64,000 nucleotides of DNA, from contig JAKPQH010000061.1 of NCBI GenBank assembly GCA_029580855.1, positions 29,334-93,333 on the forward strand, given 5' to 3'. This document shows positions 59,936 through 64,000 of the stretch, piece after piece; the stretch's first letter is position 1; every line of letters begins with the position of its first letter. A program made the position numbers and the translations under genes. The notes beneath the pieces are model-generated. The model saw only the letters and a program-made list of their open reading frames with translations, was not told the origin of the DNA and ran no database searches. This stretch comes from a bacterium. GTDB lineage: Bacteria; Methylomirabilota; Methylomirabilia; Methylomirabilales; 2-02-FULL-66-22.

Positions 59936-60190
59936 TCAGTCAGAGCCGCGGGACGCTGAGCGAAGGCGGAAAAGCTGGCGCAGACCGTTGCGTCTGTTCC
60001 CGTTGTCCTGCGCGCCGCGCCGCTCGTCCCTCTTCGGGTACTGCATGAGGTAGTAGTCCGGGTTCCCGAGAAAGGTCTCGAAATCGACACCGGCGTTCCG
60101 GAGTTCGTGCCCGAGGTATAACCCGGCGAAATACTCCAGTTCTTCATCCGACAAGCGCTGCGAAGACCGTTTATCCTGAGGACGCGCCAT
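59936..60190 (-). CDS. Small hydrophilic protein of unknown function
   Basis: The 84-residue product is very polar and basic at both ends (MARPQDKRSSQR and RNGLRQLFRLRSASRG), with a central LSDEELEYFAGLYLGHELRNAG helix-like part. AAGGAGG lies three to four bases before the ATG, which argues that it is translated. No family is recognised. Confidence 0.55.
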   Translation of the reverse strand: MARPQDKRSSQRLSDEELEYFAGLYLGHELRNAGVDFETFLGNPDYYLMQYPKRDERRGAQDNGNRRNGLRQLFRLRSASRGSD

Positions 60191-60461
60191 ACGCCTCCTT
60201 CCGGCCTCTCGGCCTTCGTCCCGAACGGGCGCGAATATAGCACCCCGGTCCGTCGCCGACAATCCCCTTTCCCGCGGTGTGCGGGGCGTCCGCAAGTCCT
60301 GACGCCCCCGCGGGCGCCCGCCGCCGGCAACCGTCGCCCGGGCCCGCCGCGGTTGCCGAAGAAATCCTCCGAGGCTATACTCGACCCCGACACGAGACCG
60401 ACCGCGGCACAACGGGTGGGTTTTCTCGCACGGGCCGGACGCGCCGAGGCGAAGGATCTCC

Positions 60462-61772
60462 ATGGCTTTTTCCGCACGACTGGTTCTTGCCGATCCTGAC
60501 GGACGCATCCTCGATCACCCCTCCCTGAGGATGGCCGGGCGTTCGGGAACCGATGCGGTTCCCGTCCCCCCGGAAGACCTGCTGCGCATCCCCGAAGGCT
60601 CCAAGCTGTTCACCATGCCCGGCAGTTTCCCGGTCGCCTGGAATCCTCGACAGAAGGCTTTCCGGTCGGTGGCGCGCGTGCAGGTCGGCGGGCGGCGCTT
60701 CCCCTGCACCACCGTGGCGGCGTTTCTCCCCCCCGGATACACGCGCACACTGCTCCCGGCGGCCGCGTATGCCGCGCCCCAACCGCCGTTACCGCTCTGG
60801 TCGTACACCGCCGTGGGCTGGGACGGCGAAGCCTTCGTGGCGGCCGCCATCCGCACCGATCCCATGGACCATTCGTCCGCCGGACATTACGACGATCGCG
60901 AGCTGCTGCCCCGCATGAGGGCGCGGCTCAAGGGCCACGGGGACAATCCCATTCTCGCCCAGCTCGCGCGCTGCGCCACCGAGTACCATTGCTTGGCCGC
61001 CAAGAACCTCTTTCTCGGCCGCTGGGAGGCGCCGCTTCCCGTGGCGAACCGCTGCAACTCCGCCTGCGTCGGCTGCCTGTCGTGGCAGCCGTCCACGGCC
61101 TGTGCGTCATCGCACGAGCGCATACGCTATACGCCCACCGCCGAGCAGGTGGTCGACGTAGCCCTGCCCTTTCTGTCCACGGTCCCGGAAGCCATCGTGA
61201 GCTTTGGCCAGGGGTGCGAGGGCGAACCGCTCCTCGTCGCCGATGTCATCGCGGAGGCCGTCCGCCGCATCCGGGCGAGTACCGACCGCGGGACGATCAA
61301 CTGCAACACCAACGGCAGTCTCCCGCGACGGGTGCAACAGATCGCCGCGGCGGGTCTGGACAGCATCCGCGTCAGCCTGAACAGCGCCCTTGGCCCGACG
61401 TACACCTCCTACTATCTGCCCCGGTCCTATCGCTGGGAGGACGTGCGGGCGTCCATCCGGCTCGCCAAGGCGTCGGGGCTGTACACCACGCTGAACTATC
61501 TCGTCTTCCCCGGCGTCACCGACCGAGAGGAGGAACTGGAGGCCTTCCTGACTCTCATCCGCGACACCCGCGCCGATATGATCCAGATGCGAAACCTCAG
61601 CATCGATCCGGAGCTGTACCTGCGTACCGTGCCGCCGGCGCGCGGGAAGTGCGTCGGCATCCGGACCGTGCTCCGGACCGTCCGCCGGGAATTCCCCGAC
61701 ATCGAGATCGGATACTTCAACCGCCCCAAGGAGCTCTTCGGCGCCCGCCTCTGCGAGACGCTGGTCTTCTGA
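60462..61772 (+). CDS. Radical SAM protein of unknown substrate
   Basis: The 436-residue protein has a 190-residue N-terminal part without a known domain. A radical SAM core follows with a C-x3-C-x2-C cluster (NRCNSACVGCLSWQ), a SAM-contact GQGCEGEPLL and TINCNTNGSLP, then SIRVSLNSALGPTY. AAGGA precedes the ATG. It has no obvious peptide or partner gene beside it; the nearest are a small basic protein (divergent) and typA. The order of its motifs resembles SPASM-less radical SAM enzymes, and substrate is open. Confidence 0.85.
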   Translation: MAFSARLVLADPDGRILDHPSLRMAGRSGTDAVPVPPEDLLRIPEGSKLFTMPGSFPVAWNPRQKAFRSVARVQVGGRRFPCTTVAAFLPPGYTRTLLPAAAYAAPQPPLPLWSYTAVGWDGEAFVAAAIRTDPMDHSSAGHYDDRELLPRMRARLKGHGDNPILAQLARCATEYHCLAAKNLFLGRWEAPLPVANRCNSACVGCLSWQPSTACASSHERIRYTPTAEQVVDVALPFLSTVPEAIVSFGQGCEGEPLLVADVIAEAVRRIRASTDRGTINCNTNGSLPRRVQQIAAAGLDSIRVSLNSALGPTYTSYYLPRSYRWEDVRASIRLAKASGLYTTLNYLVFPGVTDREEELEAFLTLIRDTRADMIQMRNLSIDPELYLRTVPPARGKCVGIRTVLRTVRREFPDIEIGYFNRPKELFGARLCETLVF

Positions 61773-61812
61773 GATCACGGATTTCGCCGATGGTGTGACG
61801 GATACGGCTCCA

Positions 61813-61895
61813 TTTATCCGCAGATTACGCAGATTGTGCGGATTCATTCGGATCGGTCCTCCGCATGAAATCGGCCGATCTGCGTACTCTGCGGT
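61813..61895. repeat. Gene-less inverted-repeat pair matching the repeats around the GxxExxY gene
   Basis: Two 30-base arms (61818-61847 and 61866-61894 approximately) are inverted copies differing at about six positions, with an 18-base spacer. The left arm matches the repeat at 46226-46258 and the right arm that at 46640-46673, but here no gene lies between them. The pair sits between the orphan radical SAM gene and typA. Confidence 0.75.
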
Positions 61896-62069
61896 TCAAT
61901 AACAGTCCGCTGTCATCTGTGGTTGAGGCCATTTCCCCGCGGCGCTTGACCCACGCCTGCAATCCCCGTATACTCCCGCCCGGTTCCGACGGTACAACGG
62001 GATGGTCGCGTGACGCCGCGAGGACCAGCCGCCTCGCGGCGTTCGTGTTTTCCGGGAGGACAGCCGGCG

Positions 62070-63905
62070 ATGCAGGGGCCCGGCAGGACGCCGAACCAGA
62101 CACGCAAAGACATCCGCAACCTCGCCATCATCGCGCACGTGGACCACGGCAAGACCACCCTGGTCGACGCCATGCTGTGGCAGAGCGGCATCTTCCGCGC
62201 CAACGAGTATGTCGTCGAGCGGGTCATGGACTCCATCGACCTGGAGCGGGAGAAAGGCATCACCATCATGGCCAAGAACACCGCGGTGATGTACCGCGGC
62301 ACCCGCATCAACATCGTGGACACGCCGGGTCACGCCGATTTCGGCGGCGAGGTGGAGCGGACGCTCACGATGGTCGACGGGGTCATGTTGCTGGTGGACG
62401 CCAGCGAAGGTCCCCTCCCCCAAACGCGCTTCGTGCTGCGCAAGGCGTTGGAGGCCGGTCTGCCCCCCATCGTGGTCATCAACAAGATCGACCGGACAGA
62501 CGCGCGGATCCGCGAGGTCCTGGACGAGGTCTACGATCTCTTCATCGATCTGGACGCCACGGAGGGGCAGCTGGAGTTCCCGGTCTTTTACTGCAACGCG
62601 CGGAAGGGCCTCTGCCGGACGAGCCCCGAGGGCCCCGACGAGCCCCTGATCCCGCTCTTCGAGGCGATCCTCCGGACGATTCCCCCGCCGACCTACGATC
62701 CCTCGTGCCCGCTCCAGCTGTTGGTCACCTCGCTCGACTACGACGACTACGTCGGTCGCCTCCTCATCGGCCGTATCGTCAACGGCACCATCCGCAGATC
62801 GCAGGACGTCAGCCTCTGCCGTCTCGACGGCAACCAAGTGGCCGCCAAGGTCACCGGGCTCTACGGGTACCAGGGGCTGCGCCGGATCGAGATCGACGAG
62901 GCGGGCCCGGGCGACATCGTCGCCGTGGCCGGACTGGAGGCGGCCACCATCGGCGAAACCCTGGCCGACCGCGGGGACGCGCGGCCGCTCCCCCCCATCA
63001 CGGTCGACGAGCCCACCATCGCCATGATGTTCTCCGTCAACAATTCTCCCATGGCGGGCCGGGACGGGGAGCACGTCACCTCCTCCAAGCTGAAGGACCG
63101 CCTCGCCCGCGAACTCCTCACCAATGTCTCCATCCGCATGGAGACCACCGGGTCCCCCGATACCTTCAAGGTGTCGGGCCGGGGGGAGCTGCAGCTGGCC
63201 ATCCTGATCGAGATGATGCGACGGGAAGGGTACGAGATGTCGGTAGGGAAACCCGAGGTCGTGACCAAAGAGATCCACGGACAGCGGCACGAACCCATGG
63301 AGATCCTGGTCATCGACTGCCCGGAGGAATTCATTGGCGTCGTCTCGCAGAAGGTGGGCGTCCGCCGGGGACGCATGACCCGGATGGTGAACCACGGCAG
63401 CGGCCGGGTGCGGCTGGAGTACCGGCTCCCCTCCCGCGGCCTCATCGGGTTCCGCACCGAATTCCTCACCGATACCCGCGGCACGGGTCTCATGAATCAT
63501 CTGTTCGACGGATACGCCCCCTGGCAAGGCGACATCCCGCACCGCCCCACCGGGGCGCTCGTGGCGGATCGGCCCGGGCGCGCCACGGCGTACGCCATCG
63601 GCCATCTCCAGCCGCGCGGCGCGCTGTTCGTCGCGCCGGGGGACGAGGTGTACGAGGGGATGATCGTCGGCGGGAACTCCCGCGACAACGACATGGACGT
63701 CAACATCACCAAGGAGAAGAAGCTCACCAACATGCGCGCCTCCACCGACGAGGCGTCGGTGCAGCTGGTCCCGCCGCGCCTCATGAGCCTGGAGCAGTCC
63801 TTGGAGTTTCTAAAGGTGGACGAACTGCTGGAGGTGACGCCCAAGGCCTTCCGGTTGCGCAAGAAGATCCTCCCTGCCATCAAGCGGAAGGGCCGGCCCG
63901 CCTAG
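62070..63905 (+). CDS. typA: Ribosome-associated GTPase TypA/BipA
   Basis: The 611-residue translational GTPase has G1 [17 protein letters not shown], the switch region [15 protein letters not shown]3 [16 protein letters not shown], and G4 [15 protein letters not shown]-like domains II, III and V and the BipA-specific C-terminal domain ([14 protein letters not shown]) follow. It acts in 50S assembly and in stress or cold adaptation. I use the ATG at 62070 with GGGAGGA nine bases upstream; an in-frame GTG at 62010 would add 20 atypical residues. Confidence 0.96.
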   Translation: MQGPGRTPNQTRKDIRNLAIIAHVDHGKTTLVDAMLWQSGIFRANEYVVERVMDSIDLEREKGITIMAKNTAVMYRGTRINIVDTPGHADFGGEVERTLTMVDGVMLLVDASEGPLPQTRFVLRKALEAGLPPIVVINKIDRTDARIREVLDEVYDLFIDLDATEGQLEFPVFYCNARKGLCRTSPEGPDEPLIPLFEAILRTIPPPTYDPSCPLQLLVTSLDYDDYVGRLLIGRIVNGTIRRSQDVSLCRLDGNQVAAKVTGLYGYQGLRRIEIDEAGPGDIVAVAGLEAATIGETLADRGDARPLPPITVDEPTIAMMFSVNNSPMAGRDGEHVTSSKLKDRLARELLTNVSIRMETTGSPDTFKVSGRGELQLAILIEMMRREGYEMSVGKPEVVTKEIHGQRHEPMEILVIDCPEEFIGVVSQKVGVRRGRMTRMVNHGSGRVRLEYRLPSRGLIGFRTEFLTDTRGTGLMNHLFDGYAPWQGDIPHRPTGALVADRPGRATAYAIGHLQPRGALFVAPGDEVYEGMIVGGNSRDNDMDVNITKEKKLTNMRASTDEASVQLVPPRLMSLEQSLEFLKVDELLEVTPKAFRLRKKILPAIKRKGRPA

Positions 63906-63944
63906 GAGTCTGTCCGAGTAATGCCTGCTTCTGTTGATTCCCCC

Positions 63945-63972
63945 TTGCAATGGAGAGTCGCCGGCCTATATT
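63945..63972 (+). promoter_or_regulatory. Promoter for a gene beyond the right edge
   Basis: TTGCAA (63945-63950) and TATATT (63967-63972) with a 16-base spacer point off the window. A GGGAGG ribosome-binding site lies in the last ten bases, so a plus-strand gene should start just past 64000. The -35 and spacing are the same as at 32594. Confidence 0.65.
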
Positions 63973-64000
63973 GCTTGCGAACCCATTGCGAGGGAGGTCG

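Noticed and set aside
62010..62069. GTG start for typA 60 bases upstream
   Set aside because: Adds atypical residues, and the ATG at 62070 has a better Shine-Dalgarno and matches the family start.
61865..63937. 690-codon open frame over typA
   Set aside because: Frame-shifted shadow of the unmistakable TypA/BipA reading frame, with composition typical of high-GC artefacts.
1..64000. tRNA or rRNA genes and prophage
   Set aside because: I scanned by eye for T-loop motifs and rRNA core sequences on both strands and for phage structural genes and found none. A tRNA scan could still find one I missed.

Overview
This is a GC-rich bacterial chromosome segment (roughly two thirds G+C by eye, not computed). 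It is densely packed, with many 4-bp ATGA stop/start overlaps. The gene set suggests a free-living Gram-negative-type bacterium: type IV pilus minor pilins with PilY1, a CsgG-like exported protein, Tat-exported periplasmic binding proteins, and a peptidoglycan-recycling set (AmpG, NagZ, AnmK). Uncultured high-GC lineages such as Rokubacteria/Methylomirabilota would fit the style, but there is no rRNA or marker tree here, so placement is only a guess. I found no rRNA, tRNA, CRISPR array or prophage.

Layout. 1-3.3 kb (minus): a three-gene split glutamate-synthase-like enzyme, the amidotransferase running off the left edge. 3.3-7 kb: a heterodimeric ABC exporter. 7-8.1 kb: a ferritin-like/VIT1 iron protein. 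8.4-11 kb: two glgC-type genes, one with an altered nucleotide loop. 11.3-12.9 kb: a cyclic-nucleotide-domain protein and a CsgG-SH3 protein. 13.5-18.5 kb (plus): a housekeeping run of Mut7-C RNase, fmt, rsmB, PASTA protein, rpe and nicotinamidase, then a short QueG-like Fe-S protein. 19.4-21 kb: a strong terminator and an IS110-family element with room for a bridge RNA. 21-22 kb: DAHP synthase. 22.05-22.33 kb: a TA-flanked MITE-like inverted-repeat element.

22.7-31.8 kb is a transport/catabolism island. It holds two paralogous Tat-exported Liv-type binding proteins, a LivH permease, a LivM-LivG-LivF triple fusion and, on the other strand, an operon of a DapF-like protein lacking both catalytic cysteines, a CitE/HpcH-like lyase and a heme-dependent oxidative N-demethylase-like protein. 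32-35.7 kb: DUF1232-J-domain protein, GT-B glycosyltransferase-like protein, lone receiver domain, aminotransferase. 35.7-38.9 kb: AmpG-type permease, an unknown exported protein and NagZ. 39-45.4 kb: a pilus cluster (FimT/GspH-like pilin divergent from PilV-, PilW- and PilX-like proteins, PilY1, TPR). 45.4-48.6 kb (minus): PuuD-like hydrolase, a GxxExxY gene bracketed by repeats, SIS protein and AnmK.

48.8-55.4 kb (plus): SPL-type radical SAM protein, methyltransferase, small membrane protein, then nitrilase, HAD phosphatase, an unknown protein, aldo/keto reductase and a small membrane protein. 55.4-60.2 kb (minus): aspartase-type lyase, lipoprotein, RecD2 helicase and a small unknown protein. 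60.4-64 kb (plus): an orphan radical SAM protein, a gene-less copy of the repeat pair that flanks the GxxExxY gene, typA/bipA, and at the right edge a promoter and ribosome-binding site for a gene beyond the window.

The most interesting points are the cysteine-less DapF homologue beside the N-demethylase and lyase, the LivMGF fusion, the IS110 element with its presumptive guide RNA, and the GxxExxY repeat cassette with a gene-free counterpart 15 kb away. All functions are inferred from recognisable motifs; no database search was run.
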